Of a DNA stretch of 64,000 bases, positions 47,446 to 58,602 are shown one piece after another. The stretch is from Paguma larvata. Taxonomy: Eukaryota > Chordata > Mammalia > Carnivora > Viverridae. Location of the stretch: positions 113,263,699-113,327,698 of the forward strand of contig CM057828.1 of assembly GCA_030068075.1 (NCBI GenBank). The letters are read 5' to 3'. Within the stretch, counting starts at the first letter, position 1. Every line of letters starts with the position of its first letter. The translations under genes were made by a program, and so were the position numbers. The notes under the pieces are model-generated. The model was not told the DNA's origin and searched no databases. It saw only the letters and a program-made list of their open reading frames with translations.

Positions 47446-50400
47446 ATTTACCTTAGTGGAAATTAAAGCGGAGAAAATCAATCAATCAATAAATAAATAA
47501 ATAAATAAGAAACAAATTTGATAAACCACTAGTTAGACTTCTCAAAAAGAAAAGAGAACCCAAATAGATAAATTCACAAATGAAAGAGGAGAGATCACGA
47601 CCAATACTACAGAAATACAATTATTACAGAATACTAGTAAGACTTACATGCCAACAAACTGGACAATGTGGAAAAAATGGATGAATACCAAGATATGCAC
47701 ACACTACCAAAACTTAAATGGCAAGAAATAGAAAATTTGAACAGACCCATAACCAACAAAGAAATCCAGGTATCAAAAATCTCTCAACAAATATGAGTCC
47801 TGGGCCAGATGATTTCCCAGGGGAATTCTATCAGACATTTAAAGCAGAGTTAATACCAATTCCTGTCACGTTGGTGAAAAAAGCAGAAATGGAAGGAAAG
47901 CTTCTGGACGCATTCTATGGAGCCACCACTACCTTGATTCCCAAACTGTATAGAGACTCCACTAAAAAGGAGAATTACAGGCCAATATCCCTGATGAACA
48001 TGGATGCAACAATTCTTAACAAGATACTAGCAAAATGAATTCAACACTATATTAAAAGAACTATTTACCATGATCATCGGGGATTCATTCCTGGGCTACA
48101 GGGACGGTTCTATATTCACAAATCAATCAATGGAATACATCACATTAATAGAAGAAAGGATAAGAGCATCCATATGATCCTGTCAATAGATGAAGAAAAA
48201 GCATTTGACAAAATACAGCATCCTTTCTTAATAAAAAACACTCAAGAAGGTTGAAAGAGAAAGAATATACCTAAACATCCTAAAAGCCATATACGAAAGG
48301 CCCACAGTTAATATCCTCAGTGGGGTAAAACTGAGAGCTTTCCCCCTGATCTCTGGAACATGAAAGGGATGTCCACTCTCACCGCTGTTATTTAACATAG
48401 TGTTAAAGTCCTACCCTCAGCAAACACACATCAAATGAAATAAAACGCATCCAAATTGGCAAAGAAGAAGTTAAACTTTCACCTTACGCAGATGAAATAA
48501 TACTCTTCAGTTATGCAGATGAAATAATTCTCTTCAAGCAAAATCTGAAAGACTCCACCAATAAGCTGATAGAACTGATACATGAACTAAGCAAAGTCAC
48601 AGGATAGAAAATCAACAGATCGAAATTGGTTGCACTTCTATATATCAAAAATGAAGGAACAGAAAGAAAGCTCAGGAAACCGACCTCATAAACAATTGCA
48701 TCAAGAACCATAAAATACCTAGGAATAAACCTAACCAAAGATATAAAAGATCTATATACTGAAAACTAGAGAAAACTTATCAAAGAAATTAAAGAAGACA
48801 CAGAGATATGGAAAAACATTCCATGCTCATGGACTGGAAGAACAAATATTGTGAAAATGTCAATACTAACCAAAGCGATCAACACATCCAATGCAATCTC
48901 AATCAAAGTTGTACCGGCATTCTTCTCAGAGCTAGAACAAACAATCCTAAAATTTTTATGGATCCACAAAGACCCCGGAGAGCCAGGGTAATGTTAAAAA
49001 GAAAACCAAAGCAGGAGGCATCACAACCCCAGACTTTAGCCTCTACTACTAATCATCAAGACAGTATTTTTATTTTATTTTATTGGCATAAAAAGAGATG
49101 CAAAGACCAATGGAATATAAGAGAGAACCCAGAAATGGACCCAGAAATGTATGGTGCAACTAATCTTTATGACAAAGCAGGAAAAAGTATGCAATGGAAA
49201 AAAGAGAGTCTCTTTAGGAAATGGTGCTGGGAGAACTGGACAACAACATGCAGAAGAATGAAACTGGACAACTTTCCTACACCATACACAAAAATAAACT
49301 CCAAATGGATGAAAGACCTAAATTTGAGACAGGAAACCATCAAACCCAAGAGGAGAACACAGAAACAACCTCTTTGACCGCGGCTGCAACAAATTCTTAC
49401 TCAACACATCTCCGAAGGCAAGAGAAATAAAAGCAAAAATGAACTATTGGGGACCTCTTCAAGGTAAAAAGCTTCTGCACTGCAAAGGAAACAATCAACA
49501 AAGTTCAAAGGCAACCAAGGGAATGGGAGAAGATATTTGCATATTACATATCTGATAAAGGGTTAATATCCAAAATCTAGAAAGAGCTTACAAACTCAAC
49601 ACCCAAAAAACAAAGTATCTGGAAAGAAATGGGCAGAAGACACGAATAGACTCTTTTCCAAAAAAGACATCCGGATGGCCAACAGACACATGAAAAGATG
49701 TTTAACATTGCTCATCAACAGGGAAATCCAAATCAAAAGCACATTGAGATACCACCTCAACTGGTCAGAGTAGCTAAAATTAATAACCTAGGAAACAAAA
49801 GAAACTGGGGACGATGTGGAGAAACTGGAACCCTCTTGCATTGTTGGTGGGAATGCACGGATGGTGCAGCTGCTCTGGAAAACAGTGTGGAGGTTCCTCA
49901 AAAACTTAAACATAAAATTACCCTACAATCCACCAATAGCAATACTAAGAGTTTATCCAGAGGATACAGGAGTCCTGAATCATAAAGGCACATGTACCCC
50001 AATGTTTATAGCAGCAGTATCGACAATAGCCAAATTATGGAAAGAGCCCAAACGTCCATGAACTGATTAATGGATAAAGAAGATGTGGTTTATATATACA
50101 ATGGATATTACTTGGTGCTGAGAAAGAATGAAATCTTGCCATTTGCAACAACGTGGATGGAAGTGGAGAGTAGTAAGCTGAGTGAAATAAGTCAATCAGA
50201 GGAAGACAAATATCATATGTTTTCACTCATATGTGGATTTTGAGAAATTTAACAGAAAAATATGGAGGATCAGAAGGGGGAATAATCGATTCAAATAGAC
50301 AGGGAGGCAAACCATAAAAAACTCTTAAATACCGAGAACAAACTGAAGTTTGATGGGGGAGCAAGGAAGAGGGGAAAAGGGGTGATGGGCATTGAGGATG

Positions 50401-50539
50401 GCACTTGTTGGGAGGAGCACTGGGTGTAGTATGTAAGTAATGCATCATGGGAATCTATACCTGAAGTCAGGAGCACACTGTATACACTGTATGTTAGCTA
50501 ACGTGACAACAAATTATATTAAATAAATAAATAAATAGC

Positions 50540-51060
50540 CATGGAAGGAAAAATCCCTAATAATACTTTAAGGGATAATTTTTTATAACCAAATAATGGG
50601 GTTTATCCCAGAAAAGCAAGGTTGATTTAACATTCAAAAACCAATTAGTATTAGTCACCATAATAACAAACTAAAAAAGAAAAACTAAATGATCATCTCA
50701 GTTGATAAAATTAGTCACTTGACAAAATTCATTATCCAGTCCAGATAAAAAACTTTCGGCAGACCTGGAATACAAGGAAATTTCAATAAGATTAAAAAAA
50801 AAAAAAAAAAAAAGAGCTATACCTCTACAGCTACCATTATATACAATGCTAAAAAACTGAATGCATTTCCTATAAGATCAAGAACAAGACAGGAATGACA
50901 GTGACTGAATGACTTCTTCTATTCAGCACCATACTAGCAGTTCTAGCCAATGCAATCAAGTAAGACAAGGAAACAGAAGACATCTGGATAGAAAAAAGAA
51001 GTAAAACTGTCTCTATTAGCAATGACATGATCACGAAATAGGACTTGGTAAACTCCAACC
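50540..51060 (+). mobile_element. Old L1 ORF2 fragment (RT region)
   Basis: Diverged RT-region DNA, for example aagcaaggttgatttaacat and ccatactagcagttctagcc. Includes a poly(A) run at 50796-50813. Confidence 0.7.
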
Positions 51061-51216
51061 TGTATAGGCCAGATTACTTGTTTTGGTAAATTAAATTTTA
51101 TCAAAATATAGCCATGTTCATTAATTTATGTATGATCTACTGACTGCTCCCATAGTACAATGGCACAGGTGATTAGTTGTTACAGAGAATGTATTGCTAC
51201 GGTCTATAATACTTAT

Positions 51217-51423
51217 GGGGTGCCTGGGTGGCTCAGTAGGTTAAGTGTCCAACTTTTACTCAGGTCATGATCTCATGGTTTGTGAGTTGGAGTCCCACAT
51301 TAGGCTCCTGACTGACAGCTTGGACCCTGGAGCCTTCTTTGAGTTCTGTGTCTCCCTCTCTCTCTGCCCCACCCCAACTCATGCTCTGTCTCCATCTCTC
51401 TCTCAAAAATAAATAAACTTTAG
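51217..51423 (+). mobile_element. SINEC, sense (first of a head-to-tail pair)
   Basis: Head ggggtgcctgggtggctcag. Its A-rich tail runs straight into the next SINE. Confidence 0.93.
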
Positions 51424-51640
51424 AGGCACCTGGGTGGCTCAGTCGCTTAGCACCGACTTCAGCTCAGGACATGATCTCACGGTTTGTGAGTTCGACCCCC
51501 GTGTCGGGCCCTGTGCTGACTGCTCAGGGCCTGGAGCCTGCTTCAGATTCTGTGTCTCCCTCTCTCTCTGCCCCTCTCCTACTTGTACTCGTACTCTGTC
51601 TCTCTGTCAACAGTAAATAAACATTAAAAAAGATTTTTTT
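51424..51640 (+). mobile_element. SINEC, sense (second of a head-to-tail pair)
   Basis: Head aggcacctgggtggctcag, inserted at the tail of the previous copy. Confidence 0.93.
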
Positions 51641-51661
51641 CAAATAAATAAAGTTTAAAAA

Positions 51662-52118
51662 AAATTTTTTTTAATTTAAAATAGTTTATTTTCAAATTGG
51701 TTTACATAAAACACCCAGTGTTCATCCCAACATGTGCCCTTTTTTAATGCCCATCACCCCCTCTCCCCCCCCAATCTCCCTCACCCTCAGTTTGTTCTTA
51801 GTCTTTGAGAGTCTCTTATGTTTTATCTCCCTCCCTCTCTGTGTCTTTTTTTTCTTTCCCCTCTTCCCCTCCCCCTGGTTTTTGCTTAGTCTCACCAATC
51901 CACCTATTCGTGGAAACATATGGTATCTGTCTTTTTCTGACTGACTTATTTCACTTAACATAATACCCTCCAGTTCCATCCATGTTGCTACGCATGGCCA
52001 GATTTCATTTTTTCTCATTGCCACATAGTAGTCCATTGTATATATGTACCACATCTTCTTTATCCACTCGTCAGTTGATGGGCACTTAGTTTCTTTCCAT
52101 GTTTTGGCTATTGTCGAA
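51662..52118 (-). mobile_element. Young L1 3' end, antisense
   Basis: The minus-strand frame 51722-52132 encodes the ORF2 C-terminus ([20 protein letters not shown]). The reversed 3' UTR and A-tail abut the SINE pair. 5'-truncated at about 52118. Confidence 0.92.
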
Positions 52119-52232
52119 ATATTTACCATCATTAGTAAAATAGTAATTAATATGAACCTTAATGACCTTTCCTTATACAGAAAATCTGATAGAATTAAGA
52201 AAAATGCTACTAGAATTAATAAATGAATTTAT

Positions 52233-52438
52233 CTTGGCACTTGGGTGACTCAGTCAGTTGAGTATCTGACCCTTGATTTCAGCTCAGGCTATGATCCCAG
52301 AGTCATGGGATTGAACCCTATGGTGGCCTCGCACTGAACTTGGAGCCTGCTTAAGATTCTCTCTCGGTCTCCTCTCTCTCCTCTCTCGGCCCCTCTCTCC
52401 AGCTCACGCACTCTCTCTAAAATTAAACATATATATAA
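52233..52438 (+). mobile_element. Diverged SINEC, sense
   Basis: Head cttggcacttgggtgactcag, CT-rich block, A-rich tail. Confidence 0.9.
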
Positions 52439-52521
52439 ATTTATCAAGGTTGGAGGATACAGTATCACTATACAAAAATCAACTGTATTATTATCTATAA
52501 ACAACCAAAAATTAAAATTTA

Positions 52522-52711
52522 GGGGTGCCTGGGTGGCTCAGTTGGTTAAGCTCCAGGTGCTGGCTCAGGTCATGATCTCATAGTAGGTGAATTAAAGCTC
52601 CATGTTGGGCACAGTACTGACAGCTTGGAGCCTGAAGCTTGCTTCAGATTCTTCCTCTCTCTCTGCCCCTCCCCCACTCAGACTCTGTCTCTCTCAAGAG
52701 TAAACATTAAA
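52522..52711 (+). mobile_element. SINEC, sense
   Basis: Head ggggtgcctgggtggctcag. Its tail contains the insertion described next. Confidence 0.92.
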
Positions 52712-52846
52712 GACTAAGAACAAAATGAGGGGAGAGGGGGGTGCGGGAGGGGGGAGAGTGGGTAATGGGCACAGAGGAGGGCACTTGTTGGGATTATCAC
52801 GGGGTGTTGTATAGAAACCAAATTGACAATAAATTATTCAAAAAAA
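52712..52846 (+). mobile_element. Tiny L1 3' end insertion in a SINE tail
   Basis: About 135 nt of L1 3' UTR (gactaagaacaaaatgaggg, G-rich block, gttgtatagaaacc..., A tail). It is bounded by agtaaacattaaa at 52699 and 52848, a clear target duplication. Confidence 0.88.
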
Positions 52847-52879
52847 AAGTAAACATTAAAAGACCACGAAACTTCTTTT

Positions 52880-53480
52880 TTTTTTTAAGAAACTGACAAA
52901 CTGATTAGAAAATTCCTGTGGAAATGCAAAGGATCTAGAGTAGCAAAAGAACTCTGAAAAAGAACAAAGCTAGAGGACTAACACTACCTGATTTCAAAAG
53001 TTATTATAAACTGGTAGTAATTAAAACACCATAATATTGGTACAAAGATGGCCAAAGAGATCAATGGGACAGAATAGAGCCCATAAATAAACACACATAT
53101 ATACGGCCAACTGATTATGATCAAGGAGCAATGGCAAAAAGTGGAGAAAACATAGCGTTTTCAACAAACGGTGCTGGACAACTGGATATCCATATGAACG
53201 TGGATCCATACTTGTTATCCTAAATAGAAAAGAATATAAAATGGATCACAGATCTAAATGGAAGACTGAAAACTATAAAATTTCTAAAAGAAAGCATGAG
53301 AGAAAATCTTTGCGACCTTGTGCTAGGCAAAGGTTTTCTTAGACATGAAAACCAAAAGCTACAATCATAAAAGAACAAATGCATAAACTGGACTTCATCA
53401 AAAAGAACAACTTCTCTTCGAAAACAGTTGAGAGAATGAAAAGTCACAGATTGGCAGAAGAAACCTTGCAAAAAAAAAAA
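52880..53480 (+). mobile_element. Old L1 ORF2 fragment
   Basis: Diverged ORF2 DNA (actgacaaactgattagaaa..., gtgctggacaactggatatc). It is split by the RPS15A pseudogene; the probable continuation is at 54040-55045. Confidence 0.7.
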
Positions 53481-53507
53481 TAGAGGTGATAAAGGAACTG
53501 TATCTAG

Positions 53508-53960
53508 CTCTTTCCACCATCTTTCTGCACCATTAAAATGGTGCATATGAATGTCGTGGCAGATGCTCTCAAAAGCGTAACAATACCAAAAAGAGAACCA
53601 AATGCCAGGTTCTTACTAGGCCACGCTCCAAAGACATCGTCCACTTTCTAACTGTGATGATGAAGCTTGGTTGTTACACTGGCGAATTTGAAATCATTGA
53701 TGATCACAGAGTTGGGAACATTGTTGTGAACCTCACAGGCAGGTTAACCAAGCACAGAGAGATTGAGCCCAGAATTGATGGACCACGCAAAGATCTAGAA
53801 ACATGGCAGAATAATCTGCTCAGTTTGGTTTCATTGTACTGACAACCTCAGCTGCATCATGGACCATGAAGAAACAAGATGAAAACACACGGGAGGGAAA
53901 GTTCTGGGGTTCTTTTTCTAGGGATGCAATACATACATGCAAATAAAATGCCTCAATCGA
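53508..53960 (+). pseudogene. RPS15A: RPS15A processed pseudogene
   Basis: Intron-less copy of 40S ribosomal protein S15A mRNA. It starts in 5' UTR-like ctctttccaccatctttctg, with ATG at 53538 ([13 protein letters not shown]), a central frame [10 protein letters not shown]...[10 protein letters not shown] and the C-terminal FFF-stop region. The 3' end has aataaaatgcctc. Frame is lost by about 1 nt near codon 14, about 10 nt near 53823 and 1 nt near 53855. Several residues differ from the parent. It lacks a clean poly(A) tail; a (CA)n run takes its place. Inserted by L1 machinery into an old L1. Confidence 0.93.
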
Positions 53961-53963
53961 CAA

Positions 53964-53966
<3 letters not shown>

Positions 53967-54001
<35 letters not shown>
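53967..54001. repeat. (CA)n microsatellite, first copy
   Basis: Directly after the RPS15A poly(A) signal region. It probably grew from the A-tail. Confidence 0.95.
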
Positions 54002-54006
<5 letters not shown>

Positions 54007-54462
54007 AAAGCAAAACATAAAGGACCTGTGAATATACAAAAAGGAACTAGAATATACAAAGATTTCTGAAAACTCAACAAGTAAGCAAACAAACGACCTA
54101 ATTTTAAAATAACAAAAATATCTGGACAATTCAAAGAAGATATACAGATGGCAAAGAAGTAGATGAAGTTATTAAAGAAATATGTATTAAAGCTACAATG
54201 ATATATAGAGACTACATATCCATCACAAGGGCTAGGATTTAACAAGCTGACAATACAAAGTGTTCATGAATATATATGTAGGAATTGGTGGTGGGAATGG
54301 AAAATGGTACAACTACTTTAGAAAACAATTTGGCAGCCTCATAATAAGGGAATATAAAGGGACATGAGATTTCTAAGGGTGATGAATATGTTAACTGTCT
54401 GGAATATGGTTGTCGTTTCATAAGTGTATACATATGTCAAAACTGTCAAATGATATGCTTCA

Positions 54463-54553
54463 TAGAAGCAAGATGAAAACACACAGGAGGGAAAATCCTG
54501 GGATTTCTTTTTCTAGGGATGTAATACATACATGCAAATAAAATGCCTCAAAC

Positions 54554-54555
<2 letters not shown>
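54463..54555 (+). pseudogene. RPS15A: RPS15A pseudogene 3' tail, duplicated
   Basis: agatgaaaacacacaggagg through the stop region and poly(A) signal only. It arose from the tandem duplication, not from a second retrotransposition. Confidence 0.85.

Positions 54556-54590
<35 letters not shown>
54555..54590. repeat. (CA)n microsatellite, second copy
   Basis: The counterpart of the run at 53967 in the second duplication unit. Confidence 0.95.
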
Positions 54591-55598
54591 CAAAGTAAAA
54601 CACAAAGGAACTGTGAATATACAATAAGGAACTCTGAAAACTTGACAGGTAAGAAAACAAACAACCTAATTTTTAAAATGATAAAAGATCTGGACAATTC
54701 AAAGAAGATCTACAGATGGCAAAGAAGCAGATGCACATATGCTCAACATCATCAGTTATTAAGGATATATATATTAAAGCCATAATGATACATAGACTAC
54801 ATATCCATCACAAGGGTTAGGATTTAACAAGCTGACAATACTAAGTGTTCATGAATATATATGTAGGAATTGGTGGTGGGAATGGAAAATGGTACAACTA
54901 CTTTAGAAAACAATTTGGCAACCTCATAATAAGGGAATATAAAGGGACATGAGACTTATAAGGGTGATGAATGTGTTAACTGTCTGGATTATGGTTATCA
55001 TTTCATACGTGTATACATATGTTGAAACTGTCAAATGATATGCTTCCCACAGGTGCAGTTTACCTAAGTACAGCTGTTGGAAACAAAAAGCTCTCTAACA
55101 GGAAAAAACATGCAAAAAAGTGGATAAGACAGATAGAAAGTAGGATGTAAAACAATACAAGACAAAGCTAGATGACTGTAGCCTTTAACCATATAGAAAT
55201 GAGAAGTAATGGCTAAGGTTTAAGCAAGGGGGTAACACGATGAAATATAAAAATTTTAAAAATATATAATAATTTTGGTTGCAGTGCAGACCAAGGTTCT
55301 GGGAGGTGGAATGGCAGGGAAAACAGTCCTGAGGTTCTTTCAGTAATCTAGGAGAAAAATAACGAGCTGACCTTGGGGGCAGGCACCGAAGAGAAGCAGA
55401 ATTAACAAACACATTGGGTGTGCCATTCCCTCTAAGCAAAGTACAGTAGACATTATGACTCTTTGTCAGAGAGTATACCCTAGTTCTCATTTTATGTTAA
55501 TGTAAAACATATTTCTGAGATGAGCAGCTCTACAATACATCAGTGTTCTATGGTGCAGTACATCTGACTACAGCAACATACATAAAAAGGCTTCCTAC

Positions 55599-55743
55599 CT
55601 CTACAGTCCATGCCAAGTTGTTCAATTAGCAACATGAAATTCTTATAATTAGAGTAAGGTGACTCACAATCCTCTGAAGCTTCAGTTTTGGATGACTGAC
55701 TTGAGTCAACAAAGTCATGCATAGTATTAATTTGCTTTTTGAC
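55599..55743 (-). CDS. ANKRD26: ANKRD26-like exon with YSNYKNFMLLIEQLG motif
   Basis: 145-nt exon, acceptor TTTGTAG, donor AGAG|GTAGGA. It begins VKKQINTMHDFVDSSQSS and continues into an acidic ASEDCESPYSNYKNF stretch and MLLIEQLGMDCR. This is one of the most recognisable signatures of the ANKRD26/POTE/CCDC144 family, immediately before the long coiled coil. It ends in phase 1 and joins exactly to the exon at 40920 across a 14.7-kb intron. Confidence 0.85.
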
Positions 55744-55848
55744 CTACAAATAAATAATATATTATTTCAAAACGTCCCCCAAAATATTTATAAACTATTC
55801 AAAGTGTAGAGAAGCAATAAACACTCATATTTTTATAAAAGCAAGAAC

Positions 55849-56055
55849 AGGGTCCCTTGGGTGGCTCAGGCGGTGGAACATCCGACTCCCTTTGGGCTTG
55901 TGTCATGACCTCATGGTTCCTGAGTTTGAGTCCCAGATTGACCTCCACGCTGACGGCATGGAGCCTGCTTGGGATTCTCTCTATCCCTCTGCCCCTCGCC
56001 CACTTTGCCTGCTCTCTCTCAAAATAAATTTTAAAAATAAGTAAATAAACATTTG
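55849..56055 (+). mobile_element. SINEC, sense
   Basis: Head gggtcccttgggtggctcag. Flanks aaaagcaagaaca and gaaagcaagacca. It lies about 100 nt upstream of the exon at 55599-55743. Confidence 0.92.
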
Positions 56056-56319
56056 AAAGCAAGACCATAGGTAGTTTTTAAAAGAACTGATTTTTATCAA
56101 AAAGACACCACTATCAATAGATAGTATTTCTAGGTAACTTTTTCACAGAAACTATCTCTACAACAAAAAAAGATTTTCTATTTTTTCCCTATATCTTTCA
56201 TAAAGTATTTTTTACCACAGAATAATATTTCTAATAAATATTATTTATCAAAATAATATACTAAAATAAAAATAAAATAAATAATACATAAAACAAAATT
56301 ATATTCTATATTTTTTTAC

Positions 56320-56353
56320 CTTGTCCTTTTTATCACAAATTTTCTTTGCAGAT
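56320..56353 (-). CDS. ANKRD26: ANKRD26-like micro-exon, 34 nt
   Basis: A 34-nt exon with a strong polypyrimidine tract and CAG acceptor and an AAG|GTAAAA donor. It completes the split Arg codon of the previous exon, encodes SAKKICDKKDK, and ends in phase 0, which is what the next exon needs. The small size makes it easy to miss. Support comes from phase fit and splice signals rather than from strong similarity. A truncated sense-strand L1 begins about 40 nt on its intronic (acceptor) side. Confidence 0.6.
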
Positions 56354-56394
56354 CTGAAAAAACAAACAATTCTTTTCAGGCAAATATTAAATAC

Positions 56395-56791
56395 TATAAA
56401 GAAGTTATGGTACTTATATACAATGGACTACTACGTGGCAATGAGAAAAACTGAAATCTGGCCATGTGTAGCCAGATGGATGGAACTGGAGGGTATTATG
56501 TTAAGTGAAATAAGTCAGTCAGAAAAAGACAGATACCGTATGTTTCCACGAATAGGTGGACTTTGTGAGACTAAGCAAAAACCAGGGGGAGGGGAAGAGG
56601 GGAAAGGAAAAAAAGACACAGAGAGGGAGGGAGATAAAACATAAGAGACTCTCAAAGACTAAGAAAAAAACTGAGGGTAAGGGGGATGAGGGAGGGGGGA
56701 GAAGGGGTGATGGGCATTAAAAAGGGCACATTTTGGGATGAACACTGGGTGTTATATGTATTCCAATTTGAAAATAAACTATTATAAAATA

Positions 56792-56822
<31 letters not shown>
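56395..56822 (+). mobile_element. Young L1 3' end, sense
   Basis: The frame 56321-56644 runs into ORF2 C-terminal residues (LYTMDYYVAMRKTEIWPCVA). The G-rich 3' UTR and an (AAAT)n tail to 56822 follow. 5'-truncated about 40 nt from the acceptor of the 34-nt exon. Confidence 0.92.
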
Positions 56823-57221
56823 ACAAAGAATATCGAAACCTATTCTTTTTGAAACAAACTCTCTGCATTTGAAACTAATTTTCTACAAAGCCCATTAAAA
56901 AATAGAGTAACATTAAACAACACAGAAAATACACTAATAATACTTTAACAAAGGATTAGATGTATCCAATTTTAGTATATGTGCTGACAAAGGGAGCACA
57001 ACAAAGTACTAAATTTAGATCAAAACTAAGAAAAGCAATGGAAAATCATAATGCTGTTTGCATTATTTGATGGGAATGATACTTTCTTTGTTATCATTTA
57101 CAATAAAAATTAGCTTTTAATGGCACTAAAACTTATTTGGAAAGTGCAAGTCCCCATGTGAAAGAAACCCCCTTTTAATAATCATGATATTAATGTCTCG
57201 AGGACTCACAATGTGACTACT

Positions 57222-57430
57222 ATCTATGCATTATGATGAGCACTTTATGTGTCTTAAAGGTATTTTAAGCCTCACAACACTCCTATGAAGTAGGTTATTA
57301 TATTGGGTATTTTACACAGGAAGAAAATAAGGCCCAGAAAGTCTGAGTAACTTGCCCCAGCCCATACAGCTGGTCAGGAGCACACTCTGAATTCAAACCC
57401 AGGAAATGTGCCTTCAAAGAATGTGTTTTA
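57222..57430 (+). repeat. MIR element
   Basis: Classic MIR layout: gagcactttatgtgtctt, cctcacaacactcctatgaa, taacttgccccagcccatac, gaattcaaacccagg. Confidence 0.85.
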
Positions 57431-58602
57431 TAATATGTGCTGAAAGTAATATTGAAGTGTTTCTAAGTAATATGATAGCAAATGAATCTATATTGTTATT
57501 CAATTTCTAGTATAGTTATACATAACAATTTATGAATCTTACACATATTTTTTTAAATAAAAAGACTTTATACCTAGGCAATATTGGAAATCTACTTTCA
57601 ATAAACTATAGATTTGCTTCTAGAGAAGTTCATCAACAGGAAGTCATTCATTCATTCATTCATTCATTCACTCACCTGTTTATTGCCACATTCAACACAT
57701 ACTTATCGAGCACACAATCTGTGTCAATGACGCTGTTGGTACAAGAAGCGTGGTGTCTCTAATTTAGATCTTTATAATCCAAAAGGAATACTCTGTTATG
57801 GATTACTAGTTTATTTTCAATTGTAAATAAACAAAATCGTCCCCTTTGCCCAGGATCTAAACAAATATTAACTTAATATAATCAGATACTTTAAAGTCTC
57901 CAACAAAATCATAGCTATTCGTGATAGTATCAAAGGCAGTGAATATCTAAAATCATCAAGGAATGATTAGTTCTAGTCAGAGTGGCCAAAGTGTATATTA
58001 TATATATATATACATTTACATGTCTATTTTTTTTAATCTTCACATTCAATTATCTGAGAATACCCCACTGTGGAACCAATTCTAAATGAACAACTTCTTC
58101 CACAAAACTACATCAATAGGAGTACTAAGGACAACTACTATAATCTTTAATGATTTTGGATTATAATCAACAAGCTTTCTAATAACTTGGAAATGCAAAC
58201 ATTAGTAAATAAAACAAGCATGTTTATCTCTGTTGATCATTTCGAAAAGCAGAGAAACATACTCTGAAAGACCCCACCTTAGTATAAAAAGCAAAAGAAA
58301 ATGCCTTTGCATTCCACATTCTTTTTCAATTATCATCCATTTCTCGATTACCTTTCCCAATTAAAATGTTCTAAGGAGTTGTTTACACTTATTCATACCA
58401 ATCCACCTTCCATAGTGACTACTGAAATAGCTCCTTACCAAAGTCGCTTACCTTCATCTAAACTTTTCAAGTAAAATGTTTGATAGGGCTGAGTATTTCT
58501 TGCTTTAGCTTGTACCTACCTTTGCTACATCATTTTCTCTCCACAAAAGGTAATCACTGCTAAAATTCCTTCACAGAGAAATAAAAAACTAATAGATTTT
58601 AC
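57431..58602. other. Intron, no gene seen
   Basis: AT-rich. It holds a (CATT)n run at 57645-57670 and a (TA)n run near 57995. Nothing exon-like was recognised. Confidence 0.45.

Larger units (their letters stand above)
44940..50535 (+). mobile_element. Near-complete but decayed L1
   Basis: In order: an ORF1-like region (frame 45271-45531, coiled coil MEEAEGKISEIEDKL, then an IIRVPEKE motif), ORF1 C-terminal remnants to about 46000, ORF2 from about 46200 (endonuclease-like fragment DFNTPLIGMDGSSRQKIN), the reverse transcriptase core 47700-48600, the C-terminal region 48800-50220 and a G-rich 3' UTR to about 50500. Many frameshifts, a SINE at 46684 and an L1 fragment at 47228 interrupt it. Confidence 0.85.
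53869..55045. repeat. Tandem duplication of ~590 bp including RPS15A 3' tail
   Basis: Unit 1 is about 53869-54460 and unit 2 about 54463-55045. Both contain the RPS15A 3' tail (gatgaaaacacac, gcaaataaaatgcctcaa), a (CA)n run, the same L1-derived block (caagctgacaatac, gaattggtggtgggaatgga) and end caaatgatatgctt. Unit 2 carries small internal deletions and differences, and its S15A tail is closer to the functional gene than unit 1. Confidence 0.9.

Noticed and set aside
53820..54245. Minus-strand 141-codon frame with CVCVCV run, membrane-like
   Set aside because: It is antisense of the RPS15A pseudogene and a (CA)n microsatellite.
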